This document shows positions 8,836-17,434 of a DNA stretch of 24,846 nucleotides, one piece after another. Position numbers and translations under genes: made by a program. The stretch lies in NCBI GenBank assembly GCA_963808455.1, contig CAWEHT010000227.1:1-24846 (forward strand), read 5' to 3'. The notes under the pieces are model-generated. The model was not told where the DNA came from, ran no database searches, and was given only the letters and a program-made list of their open reading frames with translations. Every line of letters begins with the position of its first letter. The stretch's first letter is position 1. Source of the stretch: CAWEHT01 sp963808455 (GTDB lineage: Bacteria; Chloroflexota; Anaerolineae; CG2-30-64-16).

Positions 8836-9474
8836 GTGGATCAGATCGATGCGATTTTCAACTCCGTTCTTGAGGGCCAGGCGTCTGCCGCGCAGGCTGG
8901 CGTCAACGCGGCCCTGGCCGCCGGCGTGCCGGCGGAGACCATCTTGAAGGACGGCCTGATCGCCGCAATGACTGAGGTCGGCCGGCTCTTCGAGGAGAAC
9001 GAGTACTTTGTGCCCGAGATGCTGGTGGCGGCCCGTGCCATGCAGTCGGGTCTGGCGCTCCTCAAGCCGCTCCTGGCGGCCGGCGGCACCACGCCCGGCG
9101 GGCGCGTGGTGATCGGCACCGTCAAGGGGGACCTGCACGATATCGGCAAGAACCTAGTGGGCATGATGCTGGAAGGGGCTGGGTTCGAGGTGGTGGACCT
9201 GGGCACGGACGTGTCGGCCGAGAAGTTCGTCACGGCGGTGAAGCAGCACGGGGCGCAGGTGATCGGCATGTCGGCATTGTTGACGACCACGATGCCCGGA
9301 ATGGCGACGACGATCAAGGCGCTGGAAGAAGCCGGGCTGCGCGGCCAGGTCAAGGTTATGATCGGGGGCGCGCCCCTCACGGACGAGTTTGCCAAGCGGA
9401 TTGGCGCGGACGGCTACAGCCCGGACGCGAGCGCGGCCGTCAGGCTGGCCAAGTCGCTTACTGGCATGAACTGA
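8836..9474 (+). CDS. Corrinoid protein of a methyltransferase system (MtbC/MttC-like)
   Basis: At 212 residues it is the standard two-domain corrinoid carrier. It has an N-terminal helical cap (1-85; GRLFEENEYFVPEMLVAARAM) and a C-terminal Rossmann-like B12-binding domain containing GDLHDIGKNLV, in which His101 is the lower axial cobalt ligand of the D-x-H-x-x-G motif. GMSALLTTTMPGM and GGAPLT follow and line the nucleotide-tail pocket. Such proteins accept a methyl group from a substrate-specific methyltransferase (methylamine, methanol, methoxy-aromatic or glycine-betaine type) and pass it to a second methyltransferase. No substrate methyltransferase adjoins it. The nearest plausible partner is the UroD/MtaA-family gene at 20029. 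The start is GTG 8836 with GAGGAGG 7 nt upstream. Confidence 0.93.
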   Translation: MDQIDAIFNSVLEGQASAAQAGVNAALAAGVPAETILKDGLIAAMTEVGRLFEENEYFVPEMLVAARAMQSGLALLKPLLAAGGTTPGGRVVIGTVKGDLHDIGKNLVGMMLEGAGFEVVDLGTDVSAEKFVTAVKQHGAQVIGMSALLTTTMPGMATTIKALEEAGLRGQVKVMIGGAPLTDEFAKRIGADGYSPDASAAVRLAKSLTGMN

Positions 9475-9481
9475 GAGCCAA

Positions 9482-9512
9482 GGAGTAGGGAGTAAATGCT
9501 ACTCCCTACTCC
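9482..9512. repeat. 13-bp perfect inverted repeat in an ACTCCCT-type simple repeat, between convergent genes
   Basis: GGAGTAGGGAGTA (9482-9494) pairs perfectly with TACTCCCTACTCC (9500-9512) around a 5-nt loop. Further CTATCCCCTACTTCCC units follow to about 9530. It starts 7 bp after the corrinoid gene and runs into the end of the opposite amidohydrolase gene. There is no T-run, so it is not a classical intrinsic terminator, but it may act as a bidirectional stop or mRNA 3'-end stabiliser. It also looks like a degenerate heptamer repeat. Confidence 0.6.
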
Positions 9513-9519
9513 CTATCCC

Positions 9520-10846
9520 CTACTTCCCTCGCCATAACCTTGCGGCGGCAGCCGCACAGCGGTCCCGCACCTCGGCTTCGTTCGCGCCAAGCGCCACGCC
9601 ATCTCGCACGCGCACCTGCCCTGCTACCAGCACGGCGCGCACGTGGGTGCGATTGCGATACAGGAGCAACTGGTCGTACAGGTTGTCAACGGTGGGCGGG
9701 GTAGGAAACGCGCCGTCGATCAATTGGAGATCCGCCTGCCAGCCTGGGGCCAGCCGCCCCACGTTCCCCAACCCCAGGGCTCTCGCACCGCCCTCGGTCG
9801 CCAGGTACCACACCAGGTTGGCCGGCATGGTCCGTGGGTCCTGCCGGGCTGCCTTGTGGATCAGGAATGCGCCGCGCATCACCTCGTAGAAGTCGTTGAT
9901 GTAACCGTCGCTGCCCAGCCCGAGCTGCACGCCCGCGGCTGCCAGGTCCGGCGCCGGCGCGATCCCGCCCCCCACCTCGCAATTGGACAATGGCATGTGG
10001 CTGCTGTGCGCCCCGCGCGGCAAGCAGGGCCACCTCGGACGCATCGAGCTGCACGCACTGGGAGAGCAACAGGTTGGGCGCCAGCACCCCCAGGTGATCA
10101 TAGTAAGCGACGGGCCGCATCCCGAACTCGCGCTGCGCATAGGTGGGCTCGTAGGTGCCTTCGGAGCAGTGGGCGTGGACCAACGCCCTTTCCTCGGCCG
10201 CGAGGCCGCAGGCTTGCTGAATGAAAGCGGCCGAGCAGGTGAAAGTGGTATGAAAGCACATCATCCCCGACAACAACCCACCGGCCTTACGACACTCCTG
10301 GATGAAGAGCAGGTTCTCGCGCAGCCCCAGCTGCCCATTGTCCCGGCTGACGCGCTCGGTTGCCTCGAAGGAGAGGATTGCCCTCAGCCCGCGCGCCCGC
10401 ACCACCCCGGCCTGGGCGGCCAGGCAACCAGGCAGGCTGTTTGGTCCCTCGAGGCAGTCATAGAAGGTGGTGGTGCCGCCGTGCAGCATCTCGAGGCAGC
10501 CATAGTCGGTGGCCGCGCAGATCATCTCGTGGTCGAGCCTGTCCTCGACCAACGGCCACCAGAAATCCGTGAGGAAAGGCCAGAAGCCGGATGGCGCCTG
10601 GGCCAGCGGTATGCCGTGCGCGAGCACGCCGTAAAGGTGGGTGTGGCTGTTGACGAAACCCGGCGCCAGCACCTGCCCGCCTGCACGCCAAACCTCGTCT
10701 TCCGCGTGAGCTGCCAACAGCGCCGCGTGCGGGGCGCAGGCCGCGATCTCGCTTCCCAGAACGCGCACGCCCCAGCCAGGCCGGGGTGGCTGCCCCGGCT
10801 GATCGATCACGAAGTCAGGTAGAATCAGCAGCCCTCTGTCAGGCAT
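9520..10846 (-). CDS. SsnA/TRZ-ATZ-type metal-dependent amidohydrolase (one frameshift)
   Basis: The amidohydrolase barrel is clear: NSHTHLYG with metal ligands His68 and His70, GGTTTFYDCLEGPNSLPG, the SsnA-like ILSFEATERVSRDNG, HAHCSEG (third metal His), then HSSHMPLSN and LGSDGYINDF (Asp ligand), and the returning beta sandwich DLQLIDG...VLVAGQVRVRDG. The family deaminates or hydrolyses purine, pyrimidine, triazine or related ring amines. The SsnA branch is associated with purine/selenium-linked catabolic loci, but its substrate is not established. The frame breaks at 10011-10020 (CCCCGCGCGG). Removing one base joins ...EVALLAARG to HSSHMPLSNCEVGGG and yields 441 residues. The ATG at 10846 follows GGAGGG by 3-4 nt. 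It is the last gene of the four-gene minus-strand operon, 21 nt after the subtilase stop. Confidence 0.87.
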
Positions 10847-10867
10847 TTTCCCTCCTATGGCTTCAGG

Positions 10868-13351
10868 TCACTTCGTGGGCGTGTCGGCCAGCGCGGCCTT
10901 GACGGCCGCATAGGCATCGACGATGCCATAGCCCACGTCGTCGTTTGGCCTGCCGCCGTGAACCGCGCACGCGTCGAATGTCCCCGTGTAAGGGCGGGCC
11001 GTCTGGATGAGGATCTGGGTGGTACGATCGACATCGCCGGCGAGTTTCGGCTGGGCGGACCACATCAGCGCGACCACGCCGGCCACGTGCGGGCCTGCCA
11101 TCGACGTGCCCGACTCGACGGCGTAGCTGCCTCCGGGGAAGGCCGAGAGCACGGCGACCCCCGGCGCGACGATGTCGGGCTTGGTGCGCTGGCCGCTGCT
11201 ACGGACTACCGGCCCGCGGCTGCTGAAATCCGCCAGGAGCCCCGCACGGTCGATGGCTCCGACCGTGACGACATTGGAGTACACCGCCAGCGGGTCGGTT
11301 ACCGTGGCGCAGGCAGACCCTGCGTTGCCCGCCGACGCGACCACGAAGATGCCTGCGGCGTGCAGGGCGGCCGCGGCCGGTGCCAACGTGCGCTCATCGC
11401 AGCCCTCGATGGGCGGACAACCCCAGGAATTGTTGAGCACGTCGGCCGCCCGCCGCGGATCCCCGTCACGGAAGGGGTCACCGCCCTGCGGATAGGGGGC
11501 GAGCATGAATTGCATGCAGGTCAGATACCAGGCGGGGTTTCCCAGGTTGCGCCCCAGGTTGACACATCCTACCCACTGAGCGCCCGGTGCGACGCCGATG
11601 CCGCCGCTACCTAGGGCTGTGCCCAACGTGTGCGTGCCGTGGCCGTTGATATCCGTCGGAGACCTGGTGCCGAACCATGGGTCCAGCCAGTTGTAGTCGT
11701 CATGCCCGCCGAGCCCGCGGTATTCGGCACGCAGCGCCGGGTGATTCCCCTGCACTCCGCTGTCGGATTGCCCGATGGTGATCCCGCGTCCCGTAACCCC
11801 CAGCTGGCTCCAAACCTTGTCGGCGCCGATGGCGACGATATTCCAGGCCGGCCCGGCGGGGGCAGCGGCGTCGCCCGTGTTGGCCGGCGGCAGGGCCGGC
11901 AAGGGGCGAAGATACTGGCTGTCGTCGATGCGATCCACCTCCGGCTGCGCGGCGAGGTAAGAGCGCAGGAGCGGGTCGCCGTTGACCTCCATCCCGTTGA
12001 CCAGGTAGAAGGGCCGATAGTGCACGCCGCGCTGGTCGAGAATTGACCGCAAGCGCGCCTGGGTTTGCAGGGCGTGGTCAACCAGGGTGGTGTAAACGTA
12101 CTCACGTCGGCTATCTCGATCCTCGATCCCCGATGCAGCCTGCAGGTCGGCCTGATCACGCAGGATCACGAAGAAACGATTGCCATAAAAGCCCGGATGC
12201 CCTGCCTCGACGTAGAGGAGCCCGACGGCGGCCCAAAGGATCAGGGCCGCGAGCCCGCATCCGGCCACGTAGGGCGCGAGGCGCCCCGCGACGCGGTCCT
12301 GGGTCGCGGCCCGCAGGGCCCAGGCGAGCAAGCCCGCCACGACAGCCAGGGCGACCATGAGCTCGGCAGCGCGGAGGGCCCAGGTCAAAATGTCGCCCGG
12401 CCCCAGAAAGAGTGAAAGCTGGGTTGGGCTCCAAAACATGGAGAGGGCCGCCGTGACGATGGCCACGAGGCCTGCGGCGGGCCACATTGCTGCCCTACCG
12501 CGGCTGGCGCTGCGTTGGGGATCCGGGGGCGCCGTGGCCGCGAGGCCCCTCAGCATCAGCTCCCCGATGGCAACGATAGATAGTCCCAGGGGCGGGAGGA
12601 CGATGAGCAGCAGGAGCTGGCTGCCGCGGAAGCCGAAGGCGCCTGCCAGCACGAAGAGCGTCGTTCCCGTGCCGAAAATCGCCAGGGTGCGCTCGTTCCG
12701 GCTCAGCCGGCCCTGCTGCGACGCAGCGGCAAATAGCGGGCGAAGCAGCCAGCCGGCGACCAGTTGACCGGCAAGCAGCCCGAACCCCAGCCCATCCGCC
12801 AATCCCAGGGCGGCGTCCCAAGGGGAGCCCAAGGCCCCCCAAAGGAGCGCCGGCCACGCCACCAGAGCACCCAACGCCAGGGCCAGAGGCAACGCCTGAA
12901 ATCCCGTTGCGGTCCTATGCGAGCGGTCGGAGCGGCGGGCCGCAGCCAGGACCGCAGCGCAGGCCAGGCTAAGCAGGGCATCGGCCAGCATTGCCGGCTG
13001 GGTTTGCACTGCGCCGAACAGCCTCGCCGCGCCCAGCACCACCGCGAAGCCGGCGGCGACGACCCAGGCCAGGAAGATATCCTTGATAGGGCGGCGGTGA
13101 ACTAGGGCCGCTGCCGGCCCAACGGCCAGCAGGATCAAGCCGGCGTAGCCGCAGGTTACCAGGAACCAGGTGCTGCCGGGCAGGCCGGACCCCGAGTCCA
13201 TGGCCAGGTTGTCATAAAACCAGGGCACGAGCTGTGTGCCCAGGGCGACGACCAGCACCCATCCCGCCGCGCCGAGCAGCAACAAGTAGGCCAGGCAACC
13301 CTGCCGGCGCGCCGGCGCCGGAGCGGTCGAGCCGCCGGTGGCGACGGTCAC
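10868..13351 (-). CDS. Polytopic membrane-anchored subtilisin-like (S8) protease
   Basis: This 827-residue protein has an unusual layout. Residues 18-385 contain about 11 hydrophobic helices. Residues 417-482 resemble an I9-type propeptide/inhibitor (VYTTLVDHALQTQARLRSIL...YRPFYLVNGMEVNG...). Residues 515-825 form the S8 catalytic domain with Asp530 (GQSDSGVQ), His571 (NGHGTHT), oxyanion Asn676 (ASAGNAG) and Ser750 (GTSMAGPHVAGV), so the full triad is present. An odd helix number with the N-terminus inside would put the protease outside the membrane. Several Cys in the protease domain (596, 612, 645, 651, 681) could form disulfides there. The GTG start at 13351 overlaps the upstream stop as GTGA, implying translational coupling, and no strong Shine-Dalgarno is visible. 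Its place inside a catabolic operon suggests processing or maturation of something in that pathway, which is untested. Confidence 0.92.
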   Translation of the reverse strand: MTVATGGSTAPAPARRQGCLAYLLLLGAAGWVLVVALGTQLVPWFYDNLAMDSGSGLPGSTWFLVTCGYAGLILLAVGPAAALVHRRPIKDIFLAWVVAAGFAVVLGAARLFGAVQTQPAMLADALLSLACAAVLAAARRSDRSHRTATGFQALPLALALGALVAWPALLWGALGSPWDAALGLADGLGFGLLAGQLVAGWLLRPLFAAASQQGRLSRNERTLAIFGTGTTLFVLAGAFGFRGSQLLLLIVLPPLGLSIVAIGELMLRGLAATAPPDPQRSASRGRAAMWPAAGLVAIVTAALSMFWSPTQLSLFLGPGDILTWALRAAELMVALAVVAGLLAWALRAATQDRVAGRLAPYVAGCGLAALILWAAVGLLYVEAGHPGFYGNRFFVILRDQADLQAASGIEDRDSRREYVYTTLVDHALQTQARLRSILDQRGVHYRPFYLVNGMEVNGDPLLRSYLAAQPEVDRIDDSQYLRPLPALPPANTGDAAAPAGPAWNIVAIGADKVWSQLGVTGRGITIGQSDSGVQGNHPALRAEYRGLGGHDDYNWLDPWFGTRSPTDINGHGTHTLGTALGSGGIGVAPGAQWVGCVNLGRNLGNPAWYLTCMQFMLAPYPQGGDPFRDGDPRRAADVLNNSWGCPPIEGCDERTLAPAAAALHAAGIFVVASAGNAGSACATVTDPLAVYSNVVTVGAIDRAGLLADFSSRGPVVRSSGQRTKPDIVAPGVAVLSAFPGGSYAVESGTSMAGPHVAGVVALMWSAQPKLAGDVDRTTQILIQTARPYTGTFDACAVHGGRPNDDVGYGIVDAYAAVKAALADTPTK

Positions 13352-14745
13352 GAGCGGGCGCCCGGCACGAACTGCCCCCCGCCGCTGGCCCCGACAAACC
13401 GGCCGTCGCGATAGATGACCTGGCCACGCCGCAGCGTGACGGTCGGGTAGCCTTTGAGGCGGCGTCCCTCGTAGGGCGTGTAGTCAACGTGCTCGTGCAA
13501 AAAGGCGTGCCCCACCACGAGCTCTGCGTCAGGATCAAAGATCACGATGTCTGCATCGCTCCCCGGCTGCAGGCTGCCTTTGCGCGGGTAAAGCCCGAAA
13601 AGTCGCGCCGGTGCGGTGCAGCAGGCCTCGACCCACCTCGCGAGCGACAAACGGCCCTCGCCCACGCCGTAAGTGTACATGAGGGCCAGGCGCGCCTCGA
13701 TGCCCGGGAGGCCGTTGGGGATGGCGGTGAAATCATCCCGGCCAAGGCTCTTTTCTCCCTCGAAGAAGAACGGGCAATGGTCGGTCCCCACCGTGCTCAG
13801 GTCACCCGAGGCCAACCTTTGCCACAGCTCGGCGTTGTCGCCGGAGAAGCGCAAGGGTGGAGAGCAGACGAATTTGGCCCCCTCGAAGCCCGGACGGTCG
13901 TACTCGTCGGCCGTCAGCAGCAGGTACTGTGGGCAGGTTTCACCCCAGGCGGCCTGCCCGCGGGCACGGGCATCCGCCACGAGCCGGGCAGCCCTCGCGG
14001 TGGAAATGTGCACCACATACAGGGGACAGCCTGTGATCTCCGCCAGGGCAAGCGCCTGCCCGACGGCTTCTGCCTCGAGGGCGGCCGGCCGCGCCAGGGG
14101 GTGAACCCGCGGGGCAGTCTGTCCATCGGCGAGGAGCTTCCGTTGCAGATAGGTAATGCCGGCATCGTTCTCGGCATGGACCATCAGCAGCCCTCCCGCC
14201 GCCCCGACCGAGTCCGCGGCGGCCAGGAGTCCCCCATCGTCGAGCCGCAAGCCTTCGTACGTCAGGTAAGTCTTGAAGGAGGGGCAGCCGGCGGCGAGCA
14301 CGTCAGGTACCTCGGCAAGGGTCGCGACGCCCGGCCGGTCGCTCCCTTCCGCCGGCCGGATCGTCATGTGGAGGCCGAAGTCAATTACGGCCTGGCCTTC
14401 AGCCTCGGCCCGCCGCGCCGCCAGGGCCTCCAGCATGGGCTCCGCGGGCCCAGGCTCCACGAAATCGATCACCGTCGTCGTGCCCCCGCAGGCGGCCGCG
14501 ATCGTGCCGGAGGCCCAATCGTCGCTCGACCGCAGGTTGCCGGCCGGCATCGCCAGATGGACGTGCGGGTTGACGGCGCCAGGCAGAACCAGCTTGCCGG
14601 CTGCGTCGATGACCTCATGCCCGGCCAGCCCGGGTCCTACCGCGGCGACGCGGCCGCCTTCGATCCCGACGTCGGCGATCGCTGCCCCGGCCTTGCCGAT
14701 CACCATCCCACCGCGAACCACCGTGTCGTACATGTCAGCCCTCAC
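13348..14745 (-). CDS. hydA: Dihydropyrimidinase / D-hydantoinase
   Basis: The cyclic-amidohydrolase metal site is complete: NPHVHL (His61, His63), the Lys to be carboxylated Lys158 in PSFKTYLTYEG, VHAEN (His190), VVHISTA (His246) and GTDHCPF (Asp322). Family members reversibly open dihydropyrimidine or hydantoin rings and act in the cytoplasm, usually as tetramers. The ring substrate here is not certain, since the family also includes phenylhydantoinases and the E. coli YgeZ (HyuA) type. The length of 465 residues is normal. GTG 14745 overlaps the upstream stop (GTGA); an ATG at 14733, with GAGG 8 nt before it, is an equally plausible start. Intact, second gene of the minus-strand operon. 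Confidence 0.93.
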   Translation of the reverse strand: MRADMYDTVVRGGMVIGKAGAAIADVGIEGGRVAAVGPGLAGHEVIDAAGKLVLPGAVNPHVHLAMPAGNLRSSDDWASGTIAAACGGTTTVIDFVEPGPAEPMLEALAARRAEAEGQAVIDFGLHMTIRPAEGSDRPGVATLAEVPDVLAAGCPSFKTYLTYEGLRLDDGGLLAAADSVGAAGGLLMVHAENDAGITYLQRKLLADGQTAPRVHPLARPAALEAEAVGQALALAEITGCPLYVVHISTARAARLVADARARGQAAWGETCPQYLLLTADEYDRPGFEGAKFVCSPPLRFSGDNAELWQRLASGDLSTVGTDHCPFFFEGEKSLGRDDFTAIPNGLPGIEARLALMYTYGVGEGRLSLARWVEACCTAPARLFGLYPRKGSLQPGSDADIVIFDPDAELVVGHAFLHEHVDYTPYEGRRLKGYPTVTLRRGQVIYRDGRFVGASGGGQFVPGARS

Positions 14746-15959
14746 TGTCCGGCGCAGTACGCCAGCGGGAACAGCGCGTAGAACTCGGCTGCCTTACGCA
14801 GCTTGGTGAGGTTCACCTGGTCGAGAGCGGTGTGCACGTACTTTTCCTCCTGCGGTCCGTAGCCGAGGGTGGGGATGCCGGCCGTTCCGGCGCAGTAGGC
14901 GGCGTCGGTCGAGAAGTGCCAGATGCCCACCGGCAGCGGCTGGCCTCCCCAGAGAGCCGCGCCCGTCGCCTGGCCGGCCGCGATCAACGGGTGTGTCTCG
15001 GGGAGCAGCCAGCCCGGATAGAAGCTGGGGCCGTCGAGCCGCAGCCCGGTGTGCGTCAACACCGGCTGCACCGGGACGCGCGCCGTGCCGCCCAGCGGCT
15101 CGACCACCGCTCTGACGCCGGCCAACACGCTCTCCTGCGTTTCGCCCGGCACCAGGCGCCGATCGAGGGCGATCTCGCACCAGGCTGGCACGGAATTCGG
15201 CGTGCGTGGCCCTTCGATGAGGGTTACTACCTGGTTGCCCTGTCCGAACACCGGATCGGCCGGCAACCCCGGGTTCATCGCTTCCAGGGCGCTGATCACC
15301 GGAAGCATCTTCAGCAAGGCGCTCGCGCCCAGTTGCGGCTGGCTGGCGTGCGCTGCCACGCCCTCGGTCCGCACCCGCACCTCGCAGCGACCGCGTTGGC
15401 CGCGCCGCAGGGTCAGATCGGTGGCCTCGGCGATGAGGACGGCCTCCGGGCGCAACCCGTCGCGTTCGACCAGCGACCGCAGCGCGAAGCCTTCCGCGTC
15501 TTCCTCGAGAGTCGCTCCCATCACGATCAGGCTAAATTCATTCTGCGGCAGGTCAAGGGCCTTGTAGACCGCCGCGCCGTACACGATGGCGGCGACGCCG
15601 GCCTTGCAATCCGAGGCCCCCAACCCGAAAAGCGTGTCCCCTTCGACGGCCGGCTCGAGGGGCGGGTGAGGCCAGCCGTGCTCGCCGGCAACCTCGTTGG
15701 TGTCGAGGTGCGCGTTGTAAAGGATCACGCGCGGGCCATGCCCGATCCTGCCCAGGGCGTTGCCGGCAGAATCCTGCCACACCTCGTCGCAGCCGATGGC
15801 CCGCAATTCGGACAGCGTCCGTTGTACGGCTTGCGTTTCCTGGCCTGTGTAGCTGCGTATCGCTATCAGATCTGCCAGGAAGCGCATCTGCCGGGCCTTG
15901 TATTCTGCTGCTAGGGCGCGCACCCGCGGCGCCACTCTCTGCCACTCTTCCGCTTGCAC
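14742..15959 (-). CDS. M20 metallohydrolase, YgeY-like
   Basis: The dizinc peptidase/deacylase fold is evident: YNAHLDT (His84, Asp86), GASDCKAG (Asp117, bridging), TLEEDAEG (general base Glu152 and metal ligand Glu153), a lid domain (RGQRGRCEVRVRTEGVAAHAS) and the returning GIPTLGYGP..KYVHTALD with a final metal-site His. Several stretches match the YgeY branch specifically: FLADLIAIRSYTGQE, GRIGHGP, IALDRRLVPGET and WHFSTDA. M20 enzymes hydrolyse amide bonds of N-carbamoyl, N-acyl or dipeptide substrates. After a hydantoinase, an N-carbamoyl amino acid is the natural candidate, but YgeY's own substrate is unproven. The start is GTG 15959 with GAGGGG about 6 nt before it. First gene of the operon. 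Confidence 0.9.
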   Translation of the reverse strand: MQAEEWQRVAPRVRALAAEYKARQMRFLADLIAIRSYTGQETQAVQRTLSELRAIGCDEVWQDSAGNALGRIGHGPRVILYNAHLDTNEVAGEHGWPHPPLEPAVEGDTLFGLGASDCKAGVAAIVYGAAVYKALDLPQNEFSLIVMGATLEEDAEGFALRSLVERDGLRPEAVLIAEATDLTLRRGQRGRCEVRVRTEGVAAHASQPQLGASALLKMLPVISALEAMNPGLPADPVFGQGNQVVTLIEGPRTPNSVPAWCEIALDRRLVPGETQESVLAGVRAVVEPLGGTARVPVQPVLTHTGLRLDGPSFYPGWLLPETHPLIAAGQATGAALWGGQPLPVGIWHFSTDAAYCAGTAGIPTLGYGPQEEKYVHTALDQVNLTKLRKAAEFYALFPLAYCAGQ

Positions 15960-16022
15960 GCTTCACCCCTCAATCGAATTGCGGCCTTGCTCTCATATGC
16001 CGCCAAGCCATGGTAGTCCACT

Positions 16023-16051
16023 ATTATCATGGCGCAAAACGCGAAAAATCA
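16023..16051 (-). promoter_or_regulatory. Tentative promoter of the minus-strand operon
   Basis: GATAAT (16028-16023) is a five-of-six -10 with TGATTT at 17 bp or TTGTGA at 20 bp upstream on the minus strand. The local AT-rich block is the only one in front of the operon. An imperfect CCATG...CATGG inverted repeat (16008-16032) overlaps it. Confidence 0.3.
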
Positions 16052-16075
16052 CAAACGCACTGTAGAAGCAAACAC

Positions 16076-16103
16076 TTGACAAAGGCGGGCGGTTGGATAC
16101 GAT
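16076..16103 (+). promoter_or_regulatory. Sigma70-type promoter of the site-2 protease gene
   Basis: Perfect TTGACA (16076-16081), 16-bp spacer, TACGAT (16098-16103). The predicted start near 16110 leaves about 48 nt of leader with an AAGGAAAGGG ribosome-binding site (16145-16154). Confidence 0.7.
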
Positions 16104-16157
16104 GACCCCAAATGAGTCCTGGCTCCCGCTTGGATGCGAGGCTGAAGGAAAGGGTGC

Positions 16158-17354
16158 ATGAACGAACTTCCGGCTGACATATCGTCAACGCTGATGTCGG
16201 CAGCAGCCGACCTGATGGAGGTGGAAGGCGTCACGGTCGGTGAGGTCGAACCGAAGCTGCCGCCAGCGCGGCGCCCCGCGCGCCAGAGTTTCTGGGGCGG
16301 GGGCGGGGGCGCCGCCGCCGTGCCGAGCGACATACCGCTCCCGCGCAACACCGTGCGGCTCCGCGGCCGCTTGCTCGTGCCGCCCGACCAGGCCTACAGC
16401 CGGCTGGCCGAGCGCCTGCGGCCGGCCGGCCTCACGCCGCTCATGCGAAGGGGGGACGATGACGGTGAGACCGTCCTGGCGGCGCTCCCAGGCACGATCA
16501 AGCCAGTCAGGCCCAACGTCGGGCTGGCCGCAGGGCTCTTCGCTCTGACCGCGCTGTCCTGTCTCTTCATCGGCGCGCAGATGACGGAACAGGCCGCGAA
16601 CAGCGGCCAGACCAATCTGAACTTGCTCGATGGCTTGCCCTACGCGGGCTGCCTGCTGGCCATCTTGCTGGCCCACGAATTCGGGCACTACATCACGGCC
16701 CGTCGCCTGGGCGCGCCGGTCAGCTTGCCCTACTTTATCCCGCTGCCGCTGCCGCCGCTCGGCACGTTGGGCGCCGTCATCAATATGCCTGCGCCGCCGC
16801 GCGACCGCCGGCAGCTGATGGCCATCGGGGCGGCCGGGCCTCTGTGCGGGCTCGTCGTCGCCCTGCCCATCCTGTGGTACGGACTGCATCTCAGCGCGGT
16901 GCAGCCCCTGCCTTCGGGTCCCTATTCTCTGGAAGGCAACTCTCTGCTCTACGCGCTCATGAAATACCTCGAGTTCGGACGCTGGCTTCCCGGCGGCGGC
17001 TACGATGTATTCATCGGCCAGGTTGCCATGGCGGGGTGGGCCGGCTTACTTGTGACCGGGCTGAACCTGATACCGGCCGGACAGGTGGATGGAGGCCACA
17101 TCCTGTATGCCCTCGCCGGCCAGAAGTGGGCCGGGCGCATCCTGTGGGTGGTCCTATTGGCGCTCGCCGCACTCTCGTTCTTGTGGCTGGGTTGGCTGCT
17201 GTGGGTGGTCCTGATCTTCCTGGTAAGCCGTCTGCGCTTGCCGTTGCTCGATGACGTCACCGGTTTGACCGCCCGCCAGCGTGTGTTGGCGGTCGTCATG
17301 GTGCTGGTATTCCTGCTGGTTTTCACGCCGATCCCATGGACGATCATCTCGTGA
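16158..17354 (+). CDS. Site-2 protease family (M50) intramembrane metalloprotease
   Basis: This 398-residue membrane protein carries the zinc motif HEFGH (His173, Glu174, His177) in the third hydrophobic region, and the C-terminal partner motif NLIPAGQVDGGH (303-314; Asp311 is the third zinc ligand). Around them are about six or seven hydrophobic segments, including 121-142, 216-245, 285-309 and 325-360. Residues 1-118 form a soluble domain (LRGRLLVPPDQAYSRLAERLRP...ETVLAALPG). This layout resembles the EGY-like group of bacteria and plastids rather than RseP, since no PDZ domain is visible. Site-2 proteases cut membrane-spanning helices of regulators such as anti-sigma factors, but no obvious target is encoded nearby. 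ATG 16158 has a good ribosome-binding site and a strong promoter. The gene is intact. Confidence 0.92.
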   Translation: MNELPADISSTLMSAAADLMEVEGVTVGEVEPKLPPARRPARQSFWGGGGGAAAVPSDIPLPRNTVRLRGRLLVPPDQAYSRLAERLRPAGLTPLMRRGDDDGETVLAALPGTIKPVRPNVGLAAGLFALTALSCLFIGAQMTEQAANSGQTNLNLLDGLPYAGCLLAILLAHEFGHYITARRLGAPVSLPYFIPLPLPPLGTLGAVINMPAPPRDRRQLMAIGAAGPLCGLVVALPILWYGLHLSAVQPLPSGPYSLEGNSLLYALMKYLEFGRWLPGGGYDVFIGQVAMAGWAGLLVTGLNLIPAGQVDGGHILYALAGQKWAGRILWVVLLALAALSFLWLGWLLWVVLIFLVSRLRLPLLDDVTGLTARQRVLAVVMVLVFLLVFTPIPWTIIS

Positions 17355-17434
17355 TACCGTCCCATTCGGCCTCATGTGGGGACCCCGGTTGGGCCTATCC
17401 TGGACGGTCTTTGCTTGAAAGGCGCCAATGAGCC

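Noticed and set aside
8482..9138. Minus-strand frame overlapping the corrinoid gene and its leader
   Set aside because: Antisense to a clear corrinoid protein; no motif.
13234..14781. Plus-strand open frame of 515 codons opposite the dihydropyrimidinase
   Set aside because: The minus strand carries all metal ligands of a hydantoinase; the plus frame has none of a recognisable family.
14742..15959. Selenocysteine use in the YgeY-like protein (suggested by the selenium-linked name of the family)
   Set aside because: There is no in-frame UGA within the gene and no SECIS-like need; the family name refers to genomic association only.
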